From contig JAUIRK010000388.1 in assembly GCA_030549495.1 (NCBI GenBank), forward strand, positions 186,001 through 250,000: a stretch of 64,000 nucleotides of DNA. Direction: 5' to 3'. The stretch comes from Nectonema munidae (Eukaryota > Nematomorpha > Nectonematoida > Nectonematidae). A model generated the notes under the pieces. That model was not told the origin of the DNA. It worked only from the letters and a program-made list of their open reading frames with translations, and did not search any database. The position numbers and the translations under genes were made by a program. Shown here piece by piece: positions 12,106 through 23,287 of the stretch; within the stretch, counting starts at the first letter, position 1; each line of letters opens with the position of its first letter.

Positions 12106-12415
12106 TTAGGTAGTGCTCTAGCGACCCGATTCTACGTGGTTAGTAATCAAGCTATCACTAGACAATAAGTTTGTTTCCCAAATTGGGAGCGTTCGCGTTA
12201 GGATAGTATCGTTCACTCAGATGTATTTATATATTGTAACATAAATTATTGTAAAATAATATATATAACAAACTATGCAGTAACAAGGGCCGGTAGGCGT
12301 TTAGTGGGATGGAAAGTCCAGGTAGACTTGGACTCAGCATTCTGGGCGGGCCACGATATCCGAAAGGATGGGTGCGAACGCCCCAAACAACTTAATTAAT
12401 TAATTAATTAATTAA
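12106..12415 (+). mobile_element. SINE-like insertion with GC-rich fold and (TTAA)n tail
   Basis: This 0.3-kb piece interrupts the LINE endonuclease between DLICNTISLLG and the continuation at 12416. It ends in a (TTAA)n run at 12392-12414, as short retroposons often do. Its last 100 bases are unusually GC-rich and can form nested stems: GGCGTT (12296-12301) with AACGCC (12377-12382), AGTCCA (12315-12320) with TGGACT (12329-12334), and ATCC-GAAA-GGAT (12358-12369). GGCC occurs at 12288-12291 and again at 12349-12352. No tRNA-type promoter boxes were recognised, so the family is unknown. Confidence 0.55.
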
Positions 12416-13100
12416 CAAAGAAGAGAACTTAGTCAGTTATGCAAGCAGAGGTAAGAAAAGCCAGATCGATTTCATTATGATTGTGCAAAAAGATGTAAGG
12501 GATCAAAAGGATTGAAGACTTTTCCTGGAAGCGACATTGTGACTCAACAGAGACCCGTTATTGTCGATCTATGAGTGTTGCAGAATGAAAAGTGAAAAAA
12601 ACAAAAAAATTAAGATATGGAAGTTAAAGGACGCAGTAATTAGTGGTCAGTTTTTAGAACATGTGCAAGGAAAATTGAAAAAAACAAAATATTCAGAGGA
12701 TAAGAAGAGAATTAACAAGAATTTAAGCGAATTTTAAAAGCAAGTGAAACGTTATTAGGGAGAACAAATGCAGGAAGACACGAGCAAAATAATTCTTGTT
12801 GGTGAAGTGAAGATCATAGAAAAGTTCTAAAAGAAAAAAAATTGCGTTTAAAAAGTTGCAAGCAACTCTGAAAAAAATGATAAGAAGTATTACATAGTGA
12901 AAAAGAAACGCTAAAAAGCTGTCACAATATCTAAAAATTAAAGAAATTCAGAAATTCTATGAAGATTTGAATACAGTAAAAGGAGAAAACCGCATATATA
13001 GATTGGCAAAAGTGAAATAAAGAGAACAAGAAGACCAAGGTACGTGGATATTGTGTAGAATGCTAAAGGCGAACTTCTTTTTGAAATTTGTACAAGATGT

Positions 13101-13395
13101 ATGGAATATTTTAATATACTGCTAAATGTGAAAAATAAAAGAGAAAGAATAATGCCTGAGATAGAAGGAGCTATAAAAGAAATTGATTTTAGCGAGCTTT
13201 GCGAAGCAATGAAGAAAATTGACTTTAATAAAGCGACAGGAATCAGTGAAGTCTGCTCTGACATGATAACGTTAAGGGGGATTAAATTGGTTTGAGTATT
13301 TTACTGACTTATTAAAAAATAATCTGGGAAAAAGAAAATATTCCTGAAGAATGAAGAAAAAGTCAAATTGCGACAACATTGAGAAAAAAGACTAG
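13101..13395 (+). pseudogene. LINE reverse transcriptase N-terminal part
   Basis: MEYFNILLNVKNKRE followed by EIDFSELCEAMKKIDFNKAT and GISEVCSDMI corresponds to the region just before and at the start of the RTE reverse transcriptase (typically WREYFERLLN...EEVEEAIRKMKNGKATGPDG). After a stop near 13293, NIPEE-RKSQIATTLRKK continues the homology to about 13398, where an insertion begins. Confidence 0.75.
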
Positions 13396-13399
13396 TTGT

Positions 13400-14827
13400 T
13401 ATTACTAGTTTATCTTATTTCTCATTTTAAGAAACATGTAAATAGACTATTTACAAGTTTTGCAGTAAAAGAGCTACTACAGTATAATGGCTACATATAT
13501 TTTTATATAGAGAAGTCAAAGATTTCACATATGCATGTATGATGAGTATGCTAAAAATTAATATGAATCTATAGTATATCTATAGATTCTATAGTTGTGA
13601 AAACCGCAGTTATAACTCAATAGCATAACGCAGGGATGGGCGCATAAGAGGATAAAAAGGGCAGTTAATTATTTTTAAAGTCTTATTATTAAGAGCCATA
13701 AGTGAATTCTAAGTCAAAAAATTTTTTAATTTAATCTCAAACTTTTGCAGAAAAAAAGATAAAATGTAAAATGAAAACCAAATTAACAAAAAAAATTTTG
13801 TATTCTTGAGAAAATAAGTTCGTTAGGCAAGGAATTTATGGTTAAAAAAGCTTTTTCAACTGGTTAATACAGGTTGTGCGTTCACACACACAAAAACAGT
13901 TTAGAGAACAATTAGCTGAATGTAAATGCCATACAAAATAGAGCAAAGAGCCACATTTGCACACTACTTACACATGGCTTTCATTTTTCATTTTTCCATT
14001 ATTCTTTTCAAGGATTTTTATATAAAGAGTGAAAAATGCTTTTCCCGATTTCATTTGTAAATTTATATATTTAGAAAAGTAGATTTATATTTTTAATTTC
14101 ATAATTATGCATAAAATTAATTACCTTTTAGATATCATCCAGGCTATTACTTTAGAATTGCTTGCAATTTTGCCAAATGAGAGTTTTGAAAAAATCACAA
14201 CTGATGATGAGGAAATGTTTACTTTATAAATGATTGTTAAGCGAAAAAGGTACCCAGAGGAGAAACCCACTTTTAATTTAAAAATAGAAGGCAAAGAAAT
14301 GTTCTTTGTTTAAGTTTTACGGTGTTGGTTGTTGGAATGGTCCTTATCTCTTGTTTTAAATCTTTCATATCCGCAAAATATACGAAAGACGTTAGTTTTC
14401 TTCCATCACCTTTCTTTGGTTTGGGACACAAAGATCCAAATTATACAAAAAGATAATAAATATAATCACAAGGGTAAAGAAAGAAATGAAAAACACCAAC
14501 TTTTGAAAATATATTTTATTTTATTTCAATAAATTTTTTCGTTTAATCACACTGTGTCATATAATAAATTTTAGCTTAAAAGCATCATTCTATATTTTGC
14601 AAGTTTTTAAAGCGTATTAGTGTAATATTCACTAACCAAATCATGGTTACAAATTTACCTAAAACAATTATAATTCGTAAATTTTACAAACATGTTATGT
14701 GATCATCACTAATCAACTGGTCATTGTTTGGATAGTGATAATTACAAGTTAAAATTGTAATAAAAACTAGTATTTTTCTGAGCGAATTTACAAGAATAAA
14801 TGACATATACTTGAGTGCTTTTTTTAC
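13400..14827. other. 1.4-kb insertion inside the LINE, unidentified
   Basis: It separates the KSQIATTLRKK piece from YRGIK (14826 onward). It contains the hAT-like end motif CAGGGATGGGC near 13631 and GAGCCACATTTGC near 13948, also common in hAT elements, and an exon-like stretch at 14133-14229: a TTTTAG acceptor followed by an open frame IIQAITLELLAILPNESFEK, then ITTDDEEMFTL and a stop. No start, clean ends or target duplication were found. Confidence 0.4.
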
Positions 14828-15120
14828 AGAGGGATTAAATAATTGAAACATGGACTAAAAATATTGGAAAGAATACTTGATAAAATAATACGCTAAATAG
14901 TTGACACAAGTTCAAATCAAATTGGTTTTATGCCTAAAAGAAGTACTGTGGAAGCAATTTTTATTGTCGAACAATTAATAGAAAAAAGTATTGAAGGAAA
15001 TTCAAGATTATATTGCCGTTTTAGTTAGAGATATGGAGGAAGCGTAGATAGCTTTCCAAGGTAAGTGGTATGAAATTGTCTAAGAAGAAAAGGGTATTTT
15101 AGACACATACCCGTAAACAG
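14828..15120 (+). pseudogene. LINE reverse transcriptase fragment
   Basis: YRGIK, then LKHGLKILERILDKIIR, then SSNQIGFMPKRSTVEAIFIV (the conserved QxGFxxGRST motif with Gly replaced by Lys), EQLIEKSIEGNSRLYC, and a degraded version of the DLEKAYDRV segment are recognisable in one or two frames. The catalytic FxDD box is not seen, so the element is truncated at its 3' side here. Confidence 0.75.
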
Positions 15121-15203
15121 TTCGTTAGGTTTTTATTTATATCTGGGTATTTAGTAGAATGTTTAATACTAATTTTTAATACTTTATTATGTTTAACATT
15201 ATA

Positions 15204-15881
15204 GTCTGTAGCAGGACCTTATCAAGGGTAGAAAAGGTCCTGAATGGAGCCCCTCACCCCTTGCTCTTTCTTTTCTTACTCATCCCCACCCCATTCTGGC
15301 TTAAAAAGTGATTTAGAAAAAAAATGCCCACATTTTTATTAAGCCAGATAATTCAGATATATATAATGACTGAGTCAAAGACAGTCTCCATTAGATGTTC
15401 ATTTTTGGTGTTTTGGCGGCAGCAAAATTATCGATGACTTCGTCAAAATCAACACAATCGAGAACTTCTTTCTCAATGCTCATAAGAGCCAGACTTGGGA
15501 GGCAGGTTTGCCCCATAGTACATAGAGTACTTTTAGAAAATTATTGGAGGTGGGGGAAGGGCAAAGGTTAAATTTGCCATCCCCCCCCCCCCCCCCCCCC
15601 CCCCCCCCAGATATGCGTTCTTGCAGCTAGGGCAACATAGAACCTGGGAGTTTATCCCAGCTACATTACTTTTCTTGAAGTTTCCTCAGTTGTCTTGGTG
15701 GAAATCTTGGAAGGGGAATTTTTTACATCTCCAAGCCAATCCAAAGACAATTTTAGATTGTTTAGTCCCCTAAAGTTGTTGACTGGGCAAAGAAATGGCG
15801 CCTCTTAGGTGTGGCGCCCGGGGCAATTGCCCCCCCCCCCCCCCCCACTGACCTCCCGCTTGATACGGCCCTGGTATGTAG
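15204..15881. mobile_element. hAT-type non-autonomous element, 662 bp
   Basis: The ends are CAGGACCTTATCAAGGG (from 15212) and, in complement, CAGGGCCGTATCAAGCGG (ending at 15873). Flanking 8-mers GTCTGTAG (15204-15211) and GTATGTAG (15874-15881) match at 7 of 8 positions, consistent with a slightly aged hAT target duplication. Long poly-C runs lie inside (15579-15608 and 15829-15846). No transposase coding was recognised. Confidence 0.8.
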
Positions 15882-17519
15882 ATTCTTTAGTGGTGAGTAT
15901 TTAGGTTGTTGATCCAAAAGTTCTCAACTTAATTCCCGATCTTGAAGATCTTTGACATCCGTCTTTCGAAGATTATTATTCTTCCTTTGGATGAGATACC
16001 GATTTAATAAAAATACCTATGAATTTCTATACAGTGGTTTGTTAACTTGAAACAAAGCAAACAAAGTATATCGAAATATCAATAATTTTTATGCTAATAC
16101 AATAATATTGCATTTTTAGCTTTTAATAATGTAGACTAATAATAATACACATTTTATCATTGAATAAATGCCAAAATTTTCTAAGAAAGTTGGAAATATA
16201 CTTAAAATATATGCAAAGTATATGTTTGCTTTAAAAAGATCAGAAATAATTCATCTACTTCTGCATATGCTATCGTTTAATGAAAGATGCGTGAAAAATG
16301 TAAAGAATTTGAAATCATTATAAAGAATTTTAATTAGATGAACGATGGGCTAATTTCGATTAAAAGCATCAGTGCTTTCATTTGATAAATGTGCAAATCA
16401 TTAAAACCCATCATTTTATTTCACTTCTTCTCATTCATAACTCTCAACTCCGACTCATCATCTCAGGTAAAAGAACTTAGATTTCATTTTAGGAACTTGT
16501 TTTTTATCATATGTTTTTTAATTCCACTCCTTTAAATGATGTGGTATGTTGAAACGTTACTTCACTCATTCAAAGGGTATAGCTGTAAATTTTTTTGAAT
16601 ATTTATTGATAATGATAAGATTCTCTTCTTGATTGAAATTAAAGCTAAAAGAAATAGTAAAGTAGAGAATGTAAGTAGATATAATTTCTAAATTTTAACC
16701 CCTTTTTTCAATTATATTTCTTTATTCGTTATTGATCATGGATTTTGGATGAGTTTGTAAAATAAATTTATAATATTTGTGCATTTCAATAAAAAAATCA
16801 AATAAAAATTTTTTGAATAAAATATGAAATGTGAATATTAATAAAATCGAAATACCTTTATTGTGTGATTAATTTACTTTTTTCGGTTCTGTCATCGCTA
16901 AAATGATTTTATCGATACACTCAATTTTTTTTTCTATTTTATTGGATGGAGGAGAGATCATTTACCTGAAATTTTTTCTCTAGTTTGTTCTTTGCATTGG
17001 AAGTTTTATCAGATGACGATATTTTAAACATGTGATTCGCCCTAGAGTAAGACTGTTTGATTTTTTAGAATGCTTTGTGCCAATGTAGCAATGAAAAGCA
17101 GAATGGATCCTTTTGTCAACAGCCTTACATTCCTTGCTTTGTTGTTTGCTTTCACCGATGTTTGCGAGAAGTGTTACCTTTTGCGAAGTATTGCCCATAA
17201 CACCTACTTCCCTACTTGATATATGTTTATTTTGATTTATGCAATTATTATTTTGTCATAACATGGCAAATTTATTTTCATCTACGTCAATTAATATTTT
17301 TAAAATTAAGATCCAAAGTTTTTTACGTTGGGGATATTTTCTAAAGTTTTGTTTTTCAAGCTTAATAAATTATTTCTATACTTAGGGAAATTTGTCTTCA
17401 AAATGAATTTATGCATCAAGGCAAAAATCGTTTGGCGTTCGCCACCGGAAGAAGAAATTTATTTAAAAATTCGATACGCACTTAAGAAGTCATTATGAGT
17501 ATTCTTATAATGTAAGATT
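15882..17519. other. Spacer with one possible minus exon
   Basis: On the minus strand 17198-16980 is open for 72 codons and starts MGNTSQKVTLLANIGESKQQ. The base composition is richer than its surroundings. The Gly-2 start resembles an N-myristoylation signal, but no domain is recognisable and no neighbouring exon was found. Otherwise the segment is AT-rich with nothing identified. Confidence 0.3.
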
Positions 17520-17812
17520 AACATAGTAGCAGATGTAGCAGCTGCTACAGGCCCCGCGCTTTACCAGGGGCCCGCGCTTATTTGAAAAATGCGTCGAAAA
17601 AACCTTTAAAGTTATTTTATAAAGTTTTCTTCAATTCTTCCTTTATATTTCCTCCTTAAAATAAATTTTGCTCTTGAATTTTGTGGTTTTTATCTTTTTT
17701 TGTAGAATCTAGGTTAATTTTATTAAAAAAATTTTTACTTCCTGACTATCATTTGTAGATTTAATCGATCTGCTACAGGCCCCACACTTGGTAGAGCCGG
17801 CACTGCTTATAA
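17520..17812. mobile_element. Probable hAT-like short element
   Basis: The two ends carry GCTACAGGCCCCGCGCTTTA (near 17542) and CTACAGGCCCCACACTTGG (near 17772), the second followed by TAGAGCCGGCACTG, a typical hAT end. The left side also has CAGGGGCCCGCGC. CTTATAAT near 17505 and CTTATAAG at 17813-17820 may be an aged 8-bp target duplication. The GC-rich ends around an AT-rich core resemble the other hAT short elements here; the exact left boundary is unclear. Confidence 0.5.
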
Positions 17813-18244
17813 GTATTCTGTCCACTAAGATAAAAAAGAATTATTCAAGTAAATGAAAATATAACAAAAGCATTGTGTAATATCAAAGGGCCAGGAAGCC
17901 GTTTCACGATGAGTTTACACAAGGGGTTTATAGATGATGCAAAAAAGTAAGTAAATGAATACATATATAATAATATTAAAAAAACGATATGATACGTATA
18001 CAAACAAAAATATTAATGGCGGATTTAATTTAAGGTGATACATGTGAAGAGATGAGCAAAATTATATATAAGACTTACATTTACATTACTAATTTAAAAG
18101 GTTGTGCCCACTTTACTCAAATAAGCCAAAATTTTCTCAAAATTATTGAAATCTTTAATTTTTCAAACAAACCCAAAATAATAGGATTTATTTCAATATT
18201 TTTGATTATTTAAAATCAAAAATCGAAAATTCATTTAAAAAAGA

Positions 18245-18540
18245 TTATCCGCAAAAAATATTACATCCCATCCTCATCCAGGGAAGTTCCAACATTTGCA
18301 ATAAAATTCGCATCCGCAATTTTCAAATATTTTTCCTTTTTCTATATATGAACAAGTTTTTTTCAAAATATTTCAATTTTTACTTCATACAAAATTTTTG
18401 TGGTAAGTCGTCTTTATGATAACACATAATATACATTGACACTTTTCTCTAAATTTTGAAGTATAAAACACGCATTTGCTTAGAATAGCCATTATAATAT
18501 CTGCATAATATTAATTCTGACATCTGCGGAGAAAAATAAT
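18245..18540. mobile_element. Worn copy of the TCCGCATCCGC short element
   Basis: The core (CGCATCCGCAATTTTCAAAT, then CTTTTTCTAT, ACACTTTTCTCTAAATTTT and TTTGCTTAGAATAGCC) matches the intact element at 26856-27229 in order and orientation. Its ends are eroded, so it is older than that copy. Confidence 0.7.
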
Positions 18541-18897
18541 TTCACAACCGATACTTCTCTAATTAAAAAAAAATTTAATAAAATTGGAAAATTTATTTTA
18601 AATTTTAAATATTTCAAAATATTTAAATACTTAGCATTATTTCTAATTTGTACGAAAAAAAATATTCAAAAGTTTTGAGATGTAAGTGTTTATTTAGGTA
18701 AATTGTCAGACCCTAAAATATTTATTCTAAGAATGAACTCTGTTTTTCATTGAGAAAAATAACACCCTCGTTTGTAACATTAGGTGTAAACATAATGTTC
18801 TTGGCTATTTTAACAAAATATCCTTAATTGAATTTGTTCCTAACCACAAGACTTACTTGAGTCGCAAGACCTTGTCAACACAGATTGTAACTTACAC

Positions 18898-19083
18898 ATG
18901 CATGTACACACGTATATATATGTACTCTGCTTCAACAAAGAACGGTTTTTCCTCCTCTTTCATCACTTTGAAAACTTATACCACTCTACATGGCAAAACT
19001 TCTTGGATCTATGCTTCTTCACAAAAGGCGCCACGCGCAAGGCTATTAATGAGCCAAAAGAAGATACCACGGAAGTAGATCCA
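18898..19083 (+). other. Possible orphan exon
   Basis: An open stretch ends at a good splice donor (GATCCA then GTAAGT at 19084) with the acidic reading KAINEPKEDTTEVDP before it. A start ATG lies at 18898, after a TATATATA run. No partner exon or family was recognised, and another frame is also open across most of it, so the coding status is unsure. Confidence 0.25.
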
Positions 19084-19920
19084 GTAAGTCATACAATTTC
19101 AATTTAAATAAAGTTTCCTTACTACGCTTACGTTCAGAGTTACACTCGTTCTTAAAGCATGATAAATTCAAATTTTTGCTCCTATTTCTTATATTCTAGA
19201 TTAGTGTTTTCCCCATTTTCCTGTCCGCGCCTTTTAACATAAACAAAGAATGTCAATTAATTTTAGTGTAAGATTTAGCGATATTAAATATATTTTTTAG
19301 ATTTATTACTTTATGCATCAAAACCCTTCAAATTTATTATAAAAAATATCGAGAAATTATCGTTTTTATTTATGCGTAGGTAAGATGAATAATGTTCTTG
19401 TTTTCTCTCCATAAGTGACACCTCGAGGTTTGAAGAAGACAATGCACAACACAAATACCTTTTCACATCCCATCGATTTGGTTGCTTAGTTTTTATAGGT
19501 ATACTAAGAGTCGCAAAACGTGTTTACCAAAGGTATTGTGAAATGGAATCACATTTTTAGTATAAATATTTTTAGCTTATTCTCCTTTAGTAATAAGATA
19601 TCTTTTAAAACTTGTTAATTATATTATTGAAAATCAATGTATTAAACTAAAATTACCTTCAATATGTTTTTTGCCTTTAATACTTCGGAAAAGACTTGCG
19701 TCTTTTCAGTTTTCTTACGCAACCTTTGAATATATCTCGTCCAGCTCCCCTTCGCCCCCCGCACGCACTTCATTATCCCATATCACCTATAATTGGAAAC
19801 CAGTGATATAGATATAAAATAATAGAATTATAAGTGAAAAACAAAGATTTATGCTCTTTGATGAAAATTTGCTCTTTTTAAGTTCTTTTGCCTTTCACCC
19901 CACGGTACATTTAACTTTAG

Positions 19921-20063
19921 GGGACGTGTGTAAGGTTTGTTAGATACTGCGTTTCGATAACTCAAGGTCTTGGGTTCGATGCCGCATCTAGCCTGCTTTC
20001 CTCATAGTTCGATACAAGCGGCGCAATTGTGCCTTTTCGATGAAAACACCCCACAGTACCCTT
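19921..20063 (+). repeat. tRNA-derived SINE, copy 1
   Basis: The head carries the tRNA-like internal promoter: a worn A box (GTTTGTTAGATACTG) and a B box GGGTTCGATGCC. The body motifs CATAGTTCGATACAAGCGGC and TGTGCCTTTTCGATGAAAAC follow, shared with the copies at 46828 and (reversed) 57283. It is not a functional tRNA: the cloverleaf cannot be completed. Confidence 0.85.
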
Positions 20064-20618
20064 AGATATTCTTAACTGTTTTGAAAAACAGTTTTTAAAT
20101 ATTTTCGTAAATAAAATTCATTATTTTAATTCAATTATTTAAATGACTTGTATGATTACTTTAGAAATTAACTAGCAAATTTAAAGATTCATATTTTTTA
20201 ATGATTTACTTGGATTTCGTAGAAAAGCAATAATAAAACAAGTCATCATAAAATTGGATCATATTCTCTTAATTAATGGCATTTTATTGATGCTAAAGCG
20301 GTGTTAATCTCAACCTGCGAACATTGAAGTGTCATCATCAATGTTGATACGAGTGTTGTTGTTGAGATTTCTTGGACAATAGAAATAAAATTTCATCGAG
20401 AAACAAAAAAATGATTCTAATGTACATGTAAAATTGAACATTTTGAATTTTATACTTAGCTCTAGACTTCCTCGATAAAATGAAAAGAAGATTTTGTAAA
20501 GATCCAAAAAGAATTTATTCAAAATATAAATATAATTAATATTCACAAAATAGTGAATAATATAATTTTATAGTTTTGGACAAAATTCAAAATAAATATC
20601 TTTTTTTGAATATTCCAT

Positions 20619-20841
20619 TTAGCTATCGTTAAGAAATCTAATTTTCTTGTTCTACGTAATCTTATGTTTTTGTCAAAGAAATTTTGTATTGGATGCGGGA
20701 GAAATAGCGTGTTCGCTTTTGAAATAGGTGTGCTCTCGTCTATTTGTACAAATGTCTGTTGCATCGATGGGAAATGTTTGATTGAGCTCCATAGCGTGAC
20801 AAAGTTACTCATGGATGCAAAAAATAAAGTTACCCTCATTC
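20619..20841 (+). other. Unassigned exon-like segment
   Basis: After the acceptor TTCCATTTAG the plus strand is open with the reading KKFCIGCGRNSVFAFEIGV, then CTNVCCIDGKCLIELHSVTK, up to a possible donor (AATAAAG then GTTACC). The Cys-rich wording and higher GC suggest coding or former coding sequence, but the minus strand is also open here (20543-20839). No family was recognised. Confidence 0.25.
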
Positions 20842-21900
20842 CATATGATAAATACGGCCATTTTGAACCCCATAAAAAAAACTTTGGTGATACGGTTATT
20901 CTGCTTGTGTCTATTCAGAAATTATTATTTATTAAAATTTGTACTTAACGACTACTTTGATTTGCATTCTAACTTATTTATTTTTTTTTAATGTAAAATT
21001 TAAAGTTTCCTTAAAATCGATCAATATTAGGTTCAATTGGATGAAAAGTCTCTCATATTTTTATTAGTATTTATTCTCTTGAAAAAAAAATTTGATGTTC
21101 AAGTAATAAATTTGGATTTTTATTTTTAGGTATTTCTTCATGGTATTGCATAGTTCAAGCTTTCTATCTTTTTATTGAAGTTTTTGGATGTAAGAAATTT
21201 TTAATAATACGTCAAGGATTTAAGTATTAAAGAAAAATATGTTAAAAATATATATTTTCATCATTAATACTTAAATCTTTTTTTTTTTTGAAATTTTCGA
21301 AAAATTAAAAAAATCAATTGATTCCAAAAATTAACATTTTGGAAAGTTTTGAGATTTGGGTTTATTTCGGTTTTTCTAACTTATAACAAATTGATTAAAA
21401 GTAAAAAAAATATTTTGATTCAAAATAGTCATATGGGAATACATCGCATTATTTTTATTTTTTCAAATTAATCAAGATAATAGAAAGTTTTACAGAAGAT
21501 TTCGTTTTAATTCGGTTTTTTTCGGTTCATTTCGCGAAAATGTCCCATCCATTAAATATGCTCTAGATGCAGCCGGATACAATTGATTTTTAAATATTTT
21601 CTTAGCGTTAACACCCCGAAACTCGCGTCTCTTATCTGGTGCGTTGCAGACTCTGACATCAACACTAATGGTTCTAGCTAAAAGTTACATCCGAATGTTA
21701 GTTTATTTAGTCTTTTCCATTGCTTGCCATTGCTATATTTTAATTTTTGCGCTCGTTTTGAGATATATATATATATCCAGTAAAACCTATCTTAGCGTTC
21801 ACCTTGGCAGAAATGTCACTTGTCTATGCCCGCCACTCTAACAACATCCTGATTCAGTGTAACGGCAAAAGTTTAGAATTTTGAAAGGAACGGTTACATG

Positions 21901-22177
21901 CAGGGCCAACTTTAGGCCACTGCAACCTTTCCGGCCGCAGTGGGCCCTGCGCTTCTCATTTTTCATTTTGATGATATATTGAATGATTTGCTAAATGCAA
22001 GGTTCGCAAAGTAAAGTAACTTTGATCGTCATTTTGTGTTAATGAAAAAGTAATAAAACAAATCCCTTTTCTTTTTTTCAAAATCTTATTTCTCACTTTT
22101 AATCTTTTTTCCTGCCCACACTGGGCCCCGCGCAATCTATTTTGCATAGGGCCCTGCGAACACTAGGGCCAGCCCTG
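21901..22177. mobile_element. hAT-type short element with perfect target duplication
   Basis: A 277-bp element flanked by GTTACATG on both sides (21893-21900 and 22178-22185). The left end starts CAGGGCCAACTTTAGGCC; the right end in complement starts CAGGGCTGGCCCTAGTGTTC. GGGCCC-rich subterminal blocks are present at both sides. It has no coding capacity. The perfect duplication implies a fairly recent insertion, about 125 bp upstream of the exon at 22310. Confidence 0.92.
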
Positions 22178-22309
22178 GTTACATGTCTTAAATGGTCATT
22201 TTCAATGAGTTCCGTTTGACAGTTATAAACAGGTTTTACTGTAGGTACTTTTATTTGAAAATTAGAAAAAAATTTATGATGCCTACTTCCTGTCCTTCTT
22301 TTCTTCCAG

Positions 22310-22865
22310 GCTTAACGGCGTTATTGAGTTGTGTTCAACATATCCCAGATGTCTTTTCTTCGAAAGAAACGTGGATCGAAGTGAGGAAGGAGCTGAAGGG
22401 CATCACAAAAGTTTATTATGGCTTTCTATCTTTAATGAGAATAAAGTGTGAATCAGAAGAACTGAATCAGCTGTGTCTTGCTCTCACGCTAAGTAAAATA
22501 TTTATATATTGCTCTTTGTATTGCTCTTTTTTGACTTAAATCTACGATGATAAGTCACAACCGAAATTGGCAGCAATTAAAGCACCCACTTTCTTTCAAA
22601 TGTGCGTACTTTTGAAAAAAACTATATATAATATATTTGATTTTTATAGGTGTCACCATTTTCTACTTCCTTTATGTGTCAATCTCGCTAAGTCCAAAAG
22701 AGTTCTTAAAAAATTTCAAGTTTAACGAAATTTGTGAGTCTTTTTACACTTTTAAAGTCACAGACAAGAAACTTTTTTCAGAGAAGATTTTCTCCTACGT
22801 ACCAATCATACTTAATGTGATTCAAACACTCTTTTTGGCTTCTTGTGTAATCTCTTTTCCTACTG
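22310..22865 (+). CDS. Two exons of a multi-pass membrane protein (partial)
   Basis: Exon A (22310-22492) follows a pyrimidine-rich acceptor (CCTTCTTTTCTTCCAG) and reads GLTALLSCVQHIPDVFSS, ETWIEVRKELKGITKVYYGF, LSLMRIKCESEELNQLCLAL. Exon B (22650-22865) reads VTIFYFLYVSISLSPKEFLK, then SYVPIILNVIQTLFLASC, VISFPTG. Both are in phase 1, and the join A|GT (Ser) preserves the frame. At least two hydrophobic helices are visible. Exon B may be terminal (open to a stop at 22910-22912) or may splice from a weak donor at 22866 to the exon at 28254, whose phase also fits. It is therefore either the 3' end of a neighbouring relative or the 5' half of the next gene. No family match was recognised. Confidence 0.5.
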
Positions 22866-22975
22866 GTATTCTTTTGCTATTCAAAACTACTATACTAAAT
22901 TTAGTTTACTAGTTATTTTTTGAATTAAAAATATATTATATTTTGGATAATGTTAGTGATAGCTCAAATGATTGT

Positions 22976-23287
22976 AGTGTAATTAGCATATACATCACCT
23001 TTAGTTTTATTTGCTTTTTACAATTTTATTTCAGTTTTTTTTAATTTAATTGTGTCTATTTGCAATTTTGCTTTATATTTAAGACAAAAAATAAACAGAA
23101 TTGGAAATAGACAAAATGGAATTCGAAAAAAGAAATACACCTTAAAATGACATATAGAAGAAAAAATTATTAAATCAATTACATTCATATTGCCATCACA
23201 AAACTCAAACAGCAAACGAAGTGTTTTTTCTAAACACATCAATGCTATTATAATAATTGATGTAAATGTTTTAATCTCAATTTGATA
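22976..23287 (+). repeat. About 310-bp dispersed repeat, copy 1
   Basis: It matches 35749-36063 in the same orientation at over 90 % identity by eye, from TTAGCATATACAT-CACCTTT to GATGTAAATGTTTTAATCTC, with a few short indels. No inverted-repeat ends and no coding were recognised; the family is unknown. Confidence 0.88.

Larger units (their letters stand above)
11150..15120 (+). mobile_element. RTE-like LINE, broken, with two insertions
   Basis: Pieces of a non-LTR retrotransposon lie in order on the plus strand: a 5' leader with the GGCGTCAGGAAAGACATCCG motif near 11460 common in RTE-type elements, an endonuclease start (11594-11956), endonuclease pieces up to about 12105, more endonuclease (LVSYASRG-KSQIDFIM) from about 12420, a linker/reverse-transcriptase start (13101-13395) and further reverse transcriptase (QIGFMPKRSTVEAIF) from about 14828. 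Insertions at about 12106-12415 and 13400-14827 separate them. Many stops and frameshifts make it an old, dead copy. The protein wording is that of the RTE/BovB group. Confidence 0.85.

Noticed and set aside
15579-15608. G-quadruplex or functional poly-C element
   Set aside because: The run lies within a hAT-type short element and similar runs occur in several of them; probably slippage, with the length possibly unreliable.
19921-20063. tRNA gene
   Set aside because: The head has A- and B-box-like motifs, but no complete cloverleaf forms, the same sequence recurs at three other places with a shared non-tRNA body, and all copies are diverged; it is a SINE.
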